From assembly GCF_000002425.4 (NCBI RefSeq), contig NC_037264.1, positions 6,836,475 through 6,900,474 of the forward strand: a stretch of DNA of 64,000 nucleotides, written 5' to 3'. Below the pieces are notes generated by a model. The model made no database searches. It was not told the origin of the DNA and worked only from the letters and a program-made list of their open reading frames with translations. Positions 11,522 to 24,600 of the stretch are shown here, piece after piece. The stretch's first letter is position 1; each line of letters starts with the position of its first letter. Source of the stretch: Physcomitrium patens. Its lineage: Eukaryota > Streptophyta > Bryopsida > Funariales > Funariaceae. Made by a program: the position numbers and the translations under genes.

Positions 11522-12507
11522 ATAGCAAAGCTTATTAAAATGAAGAGTGCTATGGTACAAATGCAAGAGCAATTGAGAGAGTTGATACTTACGATGCATC
11601 AACTTAGCTTACTACTACAAGGATCAACAAGAATGGTAGGAAGTGAAGATATAGAGATGATTAGAACTACTTCAACATCTGCAGCAAATCATGTCCGTCC
11701 ATCCACGGTGGAACATCCTTCAAGTGCTAGAGAACCAAGAGCTGCCTTGTCCAAGAAGTTTGATGGTAAAAGATCCAAATTTTGAGAATTTATCAATTAA
11801 GTACAACTTGTGATTGAACTTCAACCTCAAAGCTATCCAACTCTAGGATCACAATTGAATTCATTCGCATACTTTTTTCAAGTTCAACATTGTCGTAGTT
11901 TTTATCTTTTTTTAAACAATGAGATTCAATATTGGATAATCTAGAGGCATTTTTGGCAAAATTTTGGGCCATATATGGAGAACATGATGTAATTTATGTT
12001 GCAACCAACAAGATCCATATTTTATAACAAGGCAATCGATCTGTAATGTTATATGCTTCATAATTTTGATAACTTGTAACTGATATCAAGTGGGATGATG
12101 TTGCACTTATTAGCCAATTTTTCTATAGATTATAATATGAAGTAAAGAAATTGATGTTCAACTTACTTGATTCTCAAACATTGAGTCAAGCAATTGACTT
12201 TGCTATAAAATGCGGCAATCAACTTTTTGAATTTCAATCTAAAAGTCATATAAATGGGCTTGAATGTTACTACAATTCGATGGCAACACCAATAACTCTT
12301 CAACACATACATTCAGAAGCAAAGGATATGCAAATTGATGCAGTAGATTTTAAACCTCTTATCAAGCAAGAAAAGACTCGTCGCCATGAAGAAGGATTGT
12401 GCTTATATTGTAGAGAACTTAAATACACTACTCAACGTTATCCAAAGAAGCGACAAAATCACAAGATGAAGAGCACATTTATCAAAGAAGATAATGTGTC
12501 AGAATAA
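11522..12507 (+). pseudogene. Element 2 gag relic
   Basis: Colinear with element 1 gag. The start codon position reads ATA (11522) where element 1 has ATG. An open piece runs through the coiled-coil start to TGA at 11783, where element 1 has CGA (4867). The C-terminal capsid and a damaged zinc knuckle (CLYCRELKYTTQRY, one Cys and the His context lost) are open at 12151-12507. Confidence 0.8.
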
Positions 12508-12531
12508 ATTTATCTAGCTATAATAGGGATT

Positions 12532-13776
12532 GTGTGGCTAGAATTTTATACAATTTCTAATGAAGGTCATATCCTCTCTTCAGAACCCTCTCCTTGTTTT
12601 ATAATAGATGTGCATTTAGGACCTAATAATTATAAAGCCTTTGCCTTAATAGATTTAGGAGCCTCAGGTAGTTTTTTAGATGTAGAATTTGTTAAAAGTC
12701 ATAAAATATTATTAGTACAAAAAATCAAACATGTTCATGTAGAAGTCATAGATAGTCATCCGTTGTCTTTTAGAGATGATATTCATGAAATACTTCCTAT
12801 AGATGTAGCAATAAATAGTCATAGTAGTTGCATAATCTTTAATATAATTAGATCTTCTTCTAATCTTGTCATTTTAGATTTATCATGGTTAGAAAAATAT
12901 AATCCTTTCATAGGTTGGATTTTTTGTACCCTTGTCTTTTCTAAAAGAATAATTAAGAGTAAAATTAATCCAATAGAAAATCATAAGTCTAGTACAATTA
13001 AACCTATGTTTGTAGGTGCAAGAGCTTTTTTGTTTGCTGCAAAAGAAGGATCAACTTATGTCATTTACACCATATATATTTCTAATTATGCAAAGACTTT
13101 AAGTGGCATTCCTAGCCAATATCAGAATTTCAAGGTGTATTAGAGAAAAAGAATGCAGATACTTTGTCAAAACATTGTTCCTATGATTGCTCAGTTGACC
13201 TTCAAGAAGGAGCACAACTGCCATTTGGACCAATCTATAGTTTATCACAAAATGAATTAGCTAAATTCAAGGAATATATTGAAGAGAATCTAGCCAAAAA
13301 TTTCATACTCTATTCCAAATCACCAACAAAAGCTCCAATCTTATTTATCAAGAAGAAAGATGGATCATTGTGGATGTGTGTTGATTATCGAGGACTCAAT
13401 AAGATCACCATCAAGAATAGGTACCCTCTACCTTTGATATCTAGACTTCTCGATTAACTAAATCAAGTTAAGGTCTATACAAAAATAGATCTATAAGGAA
13501 CATACAATCTAGTACGTATAAAAAAAAAAAGATAAATGGAAGACTACATTTTGAACTAGGTATAGGCATTTTGAATGTAATGTCATGCCTTTTGGACTTA
13601 CAAATATACTAGCAGCTTTTCAACATCTAATGAATGATGTTTTTTGAGAATTTTTAGACAATTTTATTATTTCTTATCTGTGTGATATCTTAATCTATTT
13701 TAAGAATACAAATGAATATAAACTTCATGTTCATTGTATGTTAGAAAAATTAAGAGATGCGAGACTCTATGCCAAG

Positions 13777-13807
<31 letters not shown>

Positions 13808-16041
13808 TGTATATTCCATATTACTCAAGTTGACTTTTTAGGATACATGATTTCAAATGATGGACTTATGATGGATCCTAAGAAAGTTCAAACAATTATA
13901 GATTCAAAGATTTCAAAAATGGTAAGAGATATCTAATGCTTTTTGGGCTTTGCCAATTATTATCGGATCTTCATCAAAGACTTCTCTCAAGTTGTACCTC
14001 TACTTACATGTTTGACTTGCAAAGACAAACTTGAGTGGAGTAAAGAAGCTGAAGTATCTTTTGAAACTTTGAAGTCAATCTTTATTTTTGTATCAATCTT
14101 ATATCATGTCAATTTTTTTAAGGCATTTTTTATGAAAACAGACACATTAGACTTTGCTTTAAATGTTGTATTATTACAAATAGGAACAGATGATAAACTT
14201 CACCTAGTAGCTTTTCATTCTAAAAAATTTACAGTAGCCAAGATTAACTATAAAATCTATGACAAAGAGCTTCTTACAATTATGGATTCATTTCAAAGAA
14301 TGACATCATTATCTAAAAAGTACTTCTAATCTAGTCATTATATGTATGGATCACAAGAATCTTGAGTACTTCATGTCAGCACGTATTTTAAATCGTCACT
14401 AAACTCATTAGAGCATGTCATTATCAAGATGTGATTTCAAGATCACATATCAACTCAAAAAATAATAAGGTTTGTCAAACAACCTTTCTAGACATTCTTA
14501 TCTTGTACCAAAAGAAAGAAATGCATCTTTCAATCAGCAAAGAACAACTCTCTTGAAGCCAGAGTATTTTCATCTTTGAGTAATGAAATCAACATTGACT
14601 ATTGATTTGATTCTTGTAAAACAAATCCAATCAAGCATGTTTTCTAATCCTCTTATTCATAATATCAAGAATCATTCTTTTAAGTCCCAAGATACTTCTA
14701 AGTTTGAATTCAAAAATAACCTATTCTATTTTGAAGGTCGATTATATGTTCCAAAAAGAAAAGCATGATAATGTGTTCTTCAAGCACGTCACTACTTTCT
14801 AGCAGTAGGACATTTTGGATACAACAAGACTTTAGAGCTTATATCCAAAGATTTTTGGTGGCTACAAATGTGGAAAGGTGTGAAAGACTTTGTTCAATCA
14901 TGTGACATTTGTTTAAGATCAAAAATTCCTCATCATTGACTTTATGGACTTCTTCAATCATTATCTTTTCTAAAACAACCATGGTCTTCTATTTCTATGG
15001 ATTTCATTATGGATCTTCCAATCTCAGCTTCTTATGACTCTATATTCATGATAGTAGATCATTTTACCAAGATGGCATATTTTGTACTATGTACAAAATT
15101 TATTGTAGGTGAAGAAACAATTAAGTTCTTTTTTGACAACATCTATCACTATCATAGATTATCCAATGATATTATATCAAAAAGAGGAACTCAATTTGTA
15201 TCAAGATTTTGGCAGACTCTTTTCAAGATTCTAAAAGTAGATAAAAAACTATCTTTGGCATTCCATCCTAAAACTGATGGACAAATAGAGTATGTTAATC
15301 AAGTTTTGGAGTAGTATTTAAGATGTACCATCAACTATCAATAAGATGATTGGACAATTCTTTTGCCATTAGTAAAATTTGCTTATAATAAAACGGTACA
15401 TTCTTCTACAAAACAAACACCTTTCTTTGTCAATTATGGTTATTATCCACGTCTTGATACTTTTGACTTTTCAAAAGCTAATAATCTTGTGGCAAAAGAT
15501 TTAACAAATCATTTATTAGAGCTATATTCAACAAAGAAGGTGCAATTAAAAGAAGCTCAAGAACAACAAAAACTCATTGCAGATGTCTATCAATAGGAAC
15601 AACCACTATTCCACACAAGTGACAAGGTATAGTTACTTTATTGTAATATCAAGACCACTCGTCCTTGTGACAAGTTGGACTATTGTAGACTTGGACCATT
15701 TTCTATTTTTACACAAATCAATTCAATTCCATATCGTTTATACCTACCGAAGTCAATGAGAATTCATCAAGTATTCCATGTATCTCTTTTTGAACCATAC
15801 AAGACAGTGGACATGCCAAAAAGAAGACAAGCTCTACTTCATCTTATAGAAGTAGACAATAATGAAGAATTTGAAGTGGAAGAAATTCTAGATTCAAGGC
15901 GGTGCCAAAATAAATTAGATATCTTGTCTATTGGCATGAATATGATATTAGAGAATGCACATAGGAACTAGTAAAGAATCTTATAAATGCAACAAAGGTG
16001 GTGGAGGCTTTTCATTGACAACATCCATCAAAATCAAGATG
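12532..16041 (+). pseudogene. Element 2 pol relic
   Basis: Protease (12532-13143; triad reads DLG), reverse transcriptase (from 13164, broken by TAA at 13455 where element 1 has CAG), RNase H (13943-14329), integrase zinc region and core (14583-15314) and tail plus chromodomain (15363-15971), in at least three frames. The catalytic YLDD of the reverse transcriptase has been replaced by a YLCD-like reading near 13675. The pol stop TGA lies at the same place as in element 1. Confidence 0.8.
13780..13807. repeat. Poly-A tract inside element 2 reverse transcriptase
   Basis: About 28 A where element 1 has GATAGAAAAGTGTG and element 3 has a run of only six A. It looks like slippage growth of an A-rich coding stretch. 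Confidence 0.85.
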
Positions 16042-16139
16042 AAAACCTTCCTTATAAAAGAAATAAAATCTAGAGAAGATATCATTCTACTTTCAAACTT
16101 TCTTTGTAGCTTCTCTATAGTTGTGACGGTGAAGAGATA

Positions 16140-16560
16140 GAGAACTAATAATCAACAAATTTGATTGAAGAGCCTTGATTTGCTGACCTATCAGATGAAA
16201 CATTGTGATTGTCACAACCTTCAAGACGACGTAATCAAGTTGAAGATCCTCAAGAACGACATATTTTTTCTTAAATAGATAGTGAGATATAACGTGTTTG
16301 ATATTACAACCTTGGAAGAGACTCCCAATGTTTGATAATTTTATTAGAGGTAGGAACAACTCTTGACAATATTCTAAATATTTTATCTGAAAGAAGTTAT
16401 GAAGGCCTCAACAACAATCAGATAATAGGGTGGTCTTCTCTCTTTTATATAAGACACTATCGATGGTTGAAAAGCCCTATCAACCATCTTCAAAGAGAAT
16501 AAAGATCAGAGTATGTGGCAAATACAATTCGTTACATCATAGATTTCTTCAACATATGAT
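16140..16560 (+). pseudogene. Element 2 remains of the extra 3' ORF
   Basis: Colinear with 9201-9623 (shared CCTTCAAGACG, GAAGATC, AAGAACGACAT, CTATCGATGGTTGA), with stops and an absent start codon. It shows that the extra frame was carried by this copy too. Confidence 0.7.
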
Positions 16561-16600
16561 GACCATTCTTCGTAGAACTCATCTCTAGAAGGAAAAGTAA

Positions 16601-17158
16601 TGTTATGGATATATGCATGTAAGCTAGTAATTACCTGTATAAATAGGTAGAAGTAAGTAGAAGTAAGTAAAAGTAAGTTAATTCTATAATATCTTCTATG
16701 AAAGCTTCTTAGAAGCTTCATAAATACTGCTTTAACTTTATAGGTGTCTTTAATTGACTTTTTGGTTTAGAAACGTGGTCAACAAGTTGGCCATGTGCCA
16801 CACATGTTAACTGCTTGAAGATCAAGTTAACTATGTGGTCCATACATAGAAAAGCTTTCTTTGTAAGTCAATGCATGTGACTTGCAAAGTCAACACATAT
16901 TGGAGGTCCTATAGAACATTGCCACGTAGCCTCTAATTAGATAGTATATATAGAAACAAGAGTGAAGCCCTCTTCACTCTTGTCAATTCCTTTCTTGCTT
17001 CTAGTCTAGTTTCAAGAGTCTCAAATTTTCTTATCTTTTGGCAATAAGTCTTTCTATTTTCTTTTAATATACGTACTTTTTTATTTTTATTTTGTCATTC
17101 TTTCTTTGACATGGATTTCATTGGTTTATCTTTCATCTTTTAGTTCATGTCCTTGACA
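16601..17158 (+). repeat. Element 2, 3' LTR
   Basis: Begins TGTTATGGATATATGC just after a purine-rich tract (AGAAGGAAAAG) and ends CCTTGACA. Confidence 0.88.
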
Positions 17159-18451
17159 AACTATTTTTTGTAGAAATTTTTATTTAGTATTAGAGATTAT
17201 AAATTATCCTCCTCTAAATTGACTTATAGATTTGTTTGAATTATCTATAGAAGAAAAAGTTATGGATACTACTCTCAATAGAAGTGAAAATAGATTTGTA
17301 ACTATTACAAATCTCCACAAATTCATCAATATTTTTAAGATAGAAATTTTACATATCTCTAATATCAACCATAGAAGTACTATTCTAATGCCTATAGAAC
17401 AAATCAACAATGAAGTTTAAAGTCTATTCTAAAAAGTTATGCAATTAAAAATAATAATTAGATTAAGATTATAATTAAATTCAAGAAATTTTGCTACTAC
17501 AAGTATTTAGGATGCAAGAATAAATATGCTAGAAAAGTTCAATGAAAAAATATCAAAGTTTTGACGATTTTTATAACTAATAAAATTCTATCTAAAGTTG
17601 CATCTTTCTCAATACCTTGATGGATTTACTCAAGTGGGATTCATAGATGTACTTCTTTCTAAGAGTACTTTCTTTTGGTTTACACCTCTGATAGAAACAA
17701 AATCACATCTTTTTCATGATTTAAATTCATTTTAAAAGTATTTATGGTCGCTTTTAGAAAAAATAATCAAAAAAAGATAATAGAGATCAAATTTATATCT
17801 TTATGATAAGAAACATGTTTAGCTACTATATATACTACTAAATTCCAAAAGCTTATTTATAATATGAATTAAAATGATAAAGGCCTTATCATTCAATTTT
17901 GATATAGATAAAAGATAACATCAAAGATTCATTATTGATAATAGCAAGATTTGATTCATTAGAGCAATTTATTGAAGTTATTACATGCAACAATTAATTC
18001 TGTGAAAGATACAAAGAACAATGATGTAATTGATGAGATACAAGTTAAGACATGACAACACCTTTTAAGTTCACAAAAGCTTATTCATCAAGAATGAAAC
18101 CTATGTAAATTAATTCAATACATTTTAAGCCTCTTATTGAACAAAAAAAATGTTAATAATGTTAAGAAGGTTTATGCTTATATAATGGAGAACCTAAGCA
18201 CATTGCTCAATATTATCTAAAGAAGCAATGCAACCACAAAATAAAGAGCATATGTGCCAAAAAATGATGATGTGTAAAAAAACGAGTTTCTTGAACTACA
18301 ACATGATCGAGCAGCTAGAATCTTGTGCAACATCTAATAGAGGTCTTATTCTCTCTTTAGATCTTTTATTTTTTTTATTATAGAAGTTTATTTATAATCA
18401 AAAAATCAAAAAACCTTTGATTTATTAGATTTATAAGTCTTAGCTTATTTT

Positions 18452-18454
<3 letters not shown>

Positions 18455-18514
<60 letters not shown>
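18455..18514. repeat. (AT)30 microsatellite in element 3 protease region
   Basis: Sixty bases of uninterrupted AT in the position where element 1 encodes protease just downstream of the active-site motif. Confidence 0.95.
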
Positions 18515-18518
<4 letters not shown>

Positions 18519-20259
18519 TGAAAAAATTAAAAAATATCTTTAATTAAAAAAATCAAATCCATGCATATAGAAGTTATAGATTATTGTTTATTGTCTTTTG
18601 AAGATGTTATCTATAAAATTATTCTTTTAGATATAGCAACTAATAATGATAATAGTTTAATAATATTTAACATGATTAAATTTTCTTCTAATCTAGTTAT
18701 TTTATGATTGTTCTGGCTCAAAAAATATAATCCTTATATAAACTAGATTTCTTGTAACCTTGATTTTTTCTATAATTTATTCCAAGATTTTATTAATAAA
18801 GAAGAAATCTATGAGTCTAACACAACCAAACTCTTATTAATAGGTATAAGAGCTTTTATTCATGTTGAAAAAGAAAGGTCACCTTTTGTTATTTATGCCA
18901 CATCCATTTTTGATAGTAAAAATATTAAAACTAGCATTCCAAGTTAATACCAAGATTATCAAGATATTTTGGAGAAAAAAATGTAAATATCTTTCTAAAG
19001 TATTGTCTGTATGATTGTTTAATTGATCTTCACGAAAGAGCTAAACTACCATTTGGACCAATCTATAGCTTATTGTAAAATAAATTGGATGCACTAAAGA
19101 AGTACATTGATAAAAACTTGGTTGAGAACTTCATACGCTATTTAAAATCTTTAGCACATGCTTTTGTCTTATTTGTGCACAAGAAGATGAGATCATTACA
19201 AATGTGTATGGACTATCAAGGATTCAATAAGATCACCATCAAAAATAAATATCTTTTATCTTTGATTTCAAGATTTTTTGATCAATTTAATTAAAAAAAT
19301 ATCTATATAAAAATAGATTTATATAGAATATTTAATTTAATACATATTTTTAAAAAATAAATAAAAGAATATATTATGAACTAAATATTGATATATTAAA
19401 TATAATATCATAACTTTTAGACTCATGAATGTACTACCTAATTTTCAACATCTAATGAATGATGTTTTTTGAGAATTTATTAATGATTTTATCATTTATT
19501 ATTTAAAAAACATTCTAATATATTCTAAAAATATAAAAGAGTATAAATTTTATATTCATTCAGTATTACAAAAAATTAGAGATACACAACTATATGTCAA
19601 GTTGAAAAAATGTATATTTTATACTATTCAAGTTGACTTCTTAGAATACACCATTTCAAATGATGGTCTTATGATGGATCTCCTTAGAGATGTGCAAGAT
19701 TTTTTGAAATTTGTCAATTACTATCAGATCTTCATCAAGAAATTTCCTTAAGTTGTAGCTCTTTTTACACATCTTGCATGTAAAGACTGGAAAAAAGAAG
19801 TTGAGGCATCTTTTGAAGCTTTGAAGTCAATATTTATTTTTGTAACAATCTTATATTATATTGAATTTTCCAAGGTATTTTTCATGGAAATAGATGCATC
19901 AATATTTGCTTTAAAAGTAGTATCATTACAAATGGAAATAGATGACAAATTCCATCTAATATCTTTTCATTCCAAAAAAAATTCAGTAATTGAGATCAAC
20001 TATGAGATCCATAACAAAAAGCTTCTTGCAATTTTAGATTCATTTTAAGAATAGTATCAATATTTAAAAGACACTTTTAGTCTAGTTACTATACATACAG
20101 ATCACAAGAACCTCAAATATTTTATATCAATATGTATTTAAAATCCTCACCAAACCCATTAGAGCATGTTTTTATTAAGATTTGATTTTAAGATCACTTA
20201 TTGATGAGAAAAGCAACAAGGTTTGTCACATGTCCTATCTAAATATTCTTTTCTTGTAT

Positions 20260-20261
<2 letters not shown>

Positions 20262-20292
<31 letters not shown>
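20262..20292. repeat. (AT)n microsatellite in element 3
   Basis: About 15 AT units between the RNase H and integrase remains. Confidence 0.95.
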
Positions 20293-20294
<2 letters not shown>

Positions 20295-21305
20295 ACTTTT
20301 AATCAATAAAAAATAATTTTCTTGAAGTTGGAGCATTTTTATTTTCAAGCAACAAATTCAATACTAACTGTTGATTCAATATTTTTAAAGCAAGTTCAAT
20401 TGAATATGTCTTTCTATTGTTTTTTATGATATTAAAAATAATTCTTCTAAATCTTATGATATATCCAAGATTAAATTTAAAAATATTCTATTCTATTTTT
20501 AGAATTACTTATATATTTCAAAAGTTAAAGTATGATTACATGTTTTTTCAAGCTTATCATGACTTTCTAATAGCTAGATATTTTGGATACAATAAGACTT
20601 TAGAAATAATATCTATAGATTTTTAGTAGCATCAAATGTTGAAGATAGTCAAGACTTTGTGCAATTATGTGACATTTGTTTAAAATCAAAAACTCCTTGT
20701 TATTGACCTTATGGACTTCTTTAGCCATTATCTATTTGAAAACAATCATAATCTTTTGTTTCTATGAATTTTATCACAAATCTTTTAGTTTCAGATTTTT
20801 ATGATATATATTTATAATAATAGATCATTTTTCTAAAATAGTATATTTTTTACTATATACAAAATGTATCACAAGTAAAAAAATAACTAAGATTTTTCTT
20901 AATAATATCTATCACGACCATGGATTATCTAAAAATATCATAATAAATAAGGAAATTAAATTTCTATTAAGATTTTAGAGAATTTTTTTCAAGATTTTAA
21001 AGTAAACATAAAAATAACTTTGAATTTACATCCTTAAATTGATGGTCAAATGAAAGAAATGAATCAAGTTTTGGAGTAATATTTGAGGTGTACTATCAAC
21101 TACCAACAAGATGATTGAATAATTTTTTTGCCATTGATAGAATTTATTTATAATAATATGATACATTCTTTTATTTAATAAATACTTTTTTTTGCCAATT
21201 ATGGTTATCATCTATAACTTGATACTTTTGATTTTTCAAAAGGTGATAATCTTAAGCTAGAAGATTTGAAAAATTATTTATTCAAGCTACATGCAATAAT
21301 AAAGA

Positions 21306-21306
<1 letters not shown>

Positions 21307-21341
<35 letters not shown>
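21307..21341. repeat. Poly-A tract in element 3 integrase tail
   Basis: About 35 A at the place where element 1 has GCGCAGTTAAAAGAGGC. Confidence 0.9.
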
Positions 21342-21344
<3 letters not shown>

Positions 21345-22144
21345 ATGAATGACAAAAGATCAATGTAGATGCCTATCACAAAGAACAATCTCAATTCCAT
21401 ATTGGCAACAAGGTATAGTTACTTTTTTGTAATATCAAGAATATTTACTCTTGTAATAACTTGAATTTTTGTAGATTGAGATCATTTCTTATTTGTGAAG
21501 AGGTCAATATAGTTGCTTATTAATTGTACCTATTGGAATTTATAAAGATCCATCTTATATTCCATGTCTCTCTTTTTGAACTATATAAAATAATATATAT
21601 ACTAGAAAGATGACAAATGACACTTTTTCATATTCTACTTTCTATCTTTGTTTGTAATTTTTATATATCTCTAGCACTTAAAAAATGAAAAACCAATGGC
21701 TTTCACATTTAATTCATTCCTATTTGTTGACTTTTCAAACAAGATATTATAATTGTGACAACCTTCAAAATGATGCAATAGAAACAAAGATCTTTAAGAA
21801 CGACATGTTCTTTTTTAAATAGATAGTAAAATATATTGCATTTGATATAACAATCTTAGAAGAGACTTCTAATGTTTAATAATTTTATTAGAAGTAGGAA
21901 TGATTTTTTATAATATTACTAATATTTTATTTGAAAGGAGTTACAAAAGCCTCAATAATAATCAAATAACATAGTAGTCTTCATGCTTTGATATAGGATA
22001 CTATTAGTAACTGAGAGGATCTATCAATCAACTTCAAAAAAAATAAAGATCAAAATATGTAGCAAACACAATTTGCCACATCTTCGATTTCTTCAATATA
22101 TGTTTGTTTCCACTTATGAAACTTATTTCTAGAGGAAAAAGTAA

Positions 22145-22677
22145 TATCATAGACATATATATTTATTTAAATAAGAAGTATTAGATAGAAGATAAATATA
22201 GATAAATTTAATATTATCTTATGATAAAGATTTTTAGAAGCTTTATAGATGCATATTTGACTTTATACATGTTTGTAGTTGATTAATAGGTTAGAAACTT
22301 GGCTAACAAATTAACCACATGTTACATGTGTTGATAGCTTGTAGTATAATCTAAAGATATGGCATACATATAGCAAAACTTATCTTGCAAATTAAGAGAA
22401 GTGTCTTATAAATTATATATGTGTTGGAGGTTCTATGGAATTTTTCCACATAGCTCTTAATTAGATAGTATATATGGAGGCAATAGTGAAGTCTTCTTTA
22501 TTCTTGTCAGTGCTTTTTTTTTATTTTTGATCTTGTTTGAAGATACTTTAGTTTTCTTGTCTTAAGCAATAGCTATTTTAATTCAATATTATATCCTCTT
22601 TCAGTGATTTTTTAGTCTTTTTAAGTGACCCAAGAATGCATTGATTTTTTAATTCTTTAAGATTCATGTCCTTCACA
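22145..22677 (+). repeat. Element 3, 3' LTR (533 bp)
   Basis: Begins TATCATAGACATATAT and ends CCTTCACA. It aligns with the two parts of the 5' LTR on either side of element 1. TATA-like AGTATATATGG is retained. Confidence 0.85.
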
Positions 22678-24369
22678 ATTATTTGAATATAATTATTGAT
22701 AAAGATCCTATAAAGCATTCTATATCATATACCAATTTTAAAATTGTATAATTGCAAATGGTCTTAAATTACTTTGAATCTATCATTAAGTCTTTATTTG
22801 AAATGATATAGCTAAAGAATTCTATTTGGAATTCTAAACATATATATTTCTTTAATTTTACATATAATCATGTATCTCATAAAAATTATAAGAAAAGATA
22901 AATATATTTTTAATATTTTTTTATATTATAATATTCAAGAATAGATATTGATGTGGCCTTACCTTATCCAATTATGTGAAGCCATATAATCTATATGAAT
23001 AAAATTTAATAATTAATAAAATTTAATAGAAATAAATTAATTATTAAAAATCAAAGTTTATTTATTATGCATCATGAATGGAGTTTGTTCTTAAAATTTT
23101 AACCATTAAATCTTTTGTAAAATATTTTTTAATATTATTAAAAAAATAAAATTATAAAATAAAATTAAAAATTTTAAATATTTACAACTTTGAATTTTTA
23201 AAATAATAATATTTATAACTTTAAATTTTTAAACTAATAATATTTATAATTTTGAAGTAAAAAAGTAATAAATTAATATATTTAAGACTTTTTAAATTGC
23301 TAGGACATTAATTCTTTTTAAATAAATAAGAAAATTTTATAATTTTAAAAAATCATTTAAAATTGCAATGCAAGACAACCATATTTATAATCAATCTTTA
23401 AGACTCAACAATATTTGGAGTCAAATTTTAAGAAAAATCTATACATTTATAATAATCATATTATATAGATATATAGCCACAAGATATTTTCTTCAGTTAC
23501 TCCCATAGTCTTGCAAAAGTACTTGGTAATAAAAGTCTTGTCTTGCATCTCAATGTTCATTGAACTAATTTTACTTTGACAATTTCAAAGGTGTTCTTGA
23601 TTTGTATAAGTCACATTTTAAAAAAATTAAATAACTAATAGAAATGCATTTTGAAAACTCATGTAGAGATATTTTTTAATATAAAAAGAACATGGATGTC
23701 CAGAATGTGATTCAACAATCGCTATTTGACAATGAAATCTTTATTTATTAAAAGTCAAGATAGAAATATTACTTCAAGTGATTAAAATATAAAATATTTA
23801 TATTTTTTTTCTTGTAAATAAGTAAAAAAAAAAAAAAATCATTCATTTCTAAATCTTATGCAATTCAATTAAGATGATTCGTTATTAGCAAGAAAAAATA
23901 AAAAATAAAAAAAAATAAGCTTGAAATAACAAGATTTTTATTTTTCATGAATATTATCATGCATAAGTAGCAAAAAGATTTTTGTCAGGTTCTACAAATG
24001 CCAGAGCAAGAATTTCAATAGTTTCTTTGAAATTTATAATTACAAAATTATATATTTTTAAAATTATTTTAAGTCCAAATTTTCCAGTTTATAACATACA
24101 ATTTATTGATTTTATCATAGTATTAAAAACTAATGTAATATCCAAAAATAATTCTTAGTAATAAATTTTAGCATATGAAATTTTAAATCAGCGACATTCT
24201 TTCACGCTACCTATTATTTGGTAATAATAAAAATAATTAAGTTAATCACTTCAAGTAACAATATATTTTTAATAATTTTTCCTGATTTTTCAAGAATTTT
24301 TTGAAATATACTTACATGGTTCAGAAGTTGAAGACGAATATAAAAAAGTCACGACAAGTTTCATCGTTC

Positions 24370-24400
<31 letters not shown>

Positions 24401-24600
24401 TGATTAACTTTAATTTTGTGCACTATATCCTTTCTGAAGATTTTTTTTAAAAAAAAACCTAGTTTTCAGATTTTCTGTAGAAGCATACATAAGTCCAGAA
24501 AAGAAAGAAAATCAATGAATAAAATTTTAAAAATTAAATTAAAAATGAATCCATTGTGTAAAGACAAAGGATCCAACACATTTTATGAGCAGGTTCAAAG
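22678..24600. other. AT-rich intergenic DNA
   Basis: No gene seen. It contains A- and T-rich stretches and a (TAA)n microsatellite at 24370-24398. GC content rises sharply after about 24600. Confidence 0.7.
24370..24398. repeat. (AAT)n microsatellite
   Basis: About ten uninterrupted AAT units. Confidence 0.9.

Larger units (their letters stand above)
10777..17158 (+). mobile_element. Element 2: Ty3/gypsy chromovirus, intermediate decay
   Basis: Same architecture and orientation as element 1, with two LTRs of equal length (558 bp; 10777-11334 and 16601-17158). Flanking pentamers AATTA (10772-10776) and AACTA (17159-17163) are a target duplication differing by one C/T. It is inserted in the leader of element 3. 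It holds more stops than element 1, and a long A tract has grown inside the reverse transcriptase region. Confidence 0.9.
17159..22144 (+). pseudogene. Element 3 gag-pol and extra-ORF relic
   Basis: Heavily AT-shifted but still colinear with elements 1 and 2. Recognisable pieces are the zinc knuckle region near 18170-18240, protease near 18420-18720, reverse transcriptase fingers at 19085-19294, RNase H at 19821-20048, the integrase zinc region at 20417-20626, the integrase core near 20760-21080 and the tail near 21390-21590. A (TA)n microsatellite and a long A tract lie inside former coding sequence. Extra-ORF remains lie at about 21690-22110 and are followed by a purine-rich stretch. No function is possible. 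Confidence 0.75.
3723..22677 (+). mobile_element. Element 3: outer, oldest Ty3/gypsy chromovirus, split by two younger elements
   Basis: The start of its 5' LTR (3723-3860) and the rest of that LTR (10219-10614) flank element 1; its short leader (10615-10776) and the rest of its internal region (17159-22144) flank element 2; the 3' LTR is 22145-22677. With both insertions removed, the parts line up in order with the 3' LTR and with the internal regions of elements 1 and 2. Flanking pentamers GCTAT (3718-3722) and ATTAT (22678-22682) fit a 5-bp target duplication altered by two transitions. Gag-pol is very decayed and the element cannot be active. Confidence 0.85.
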
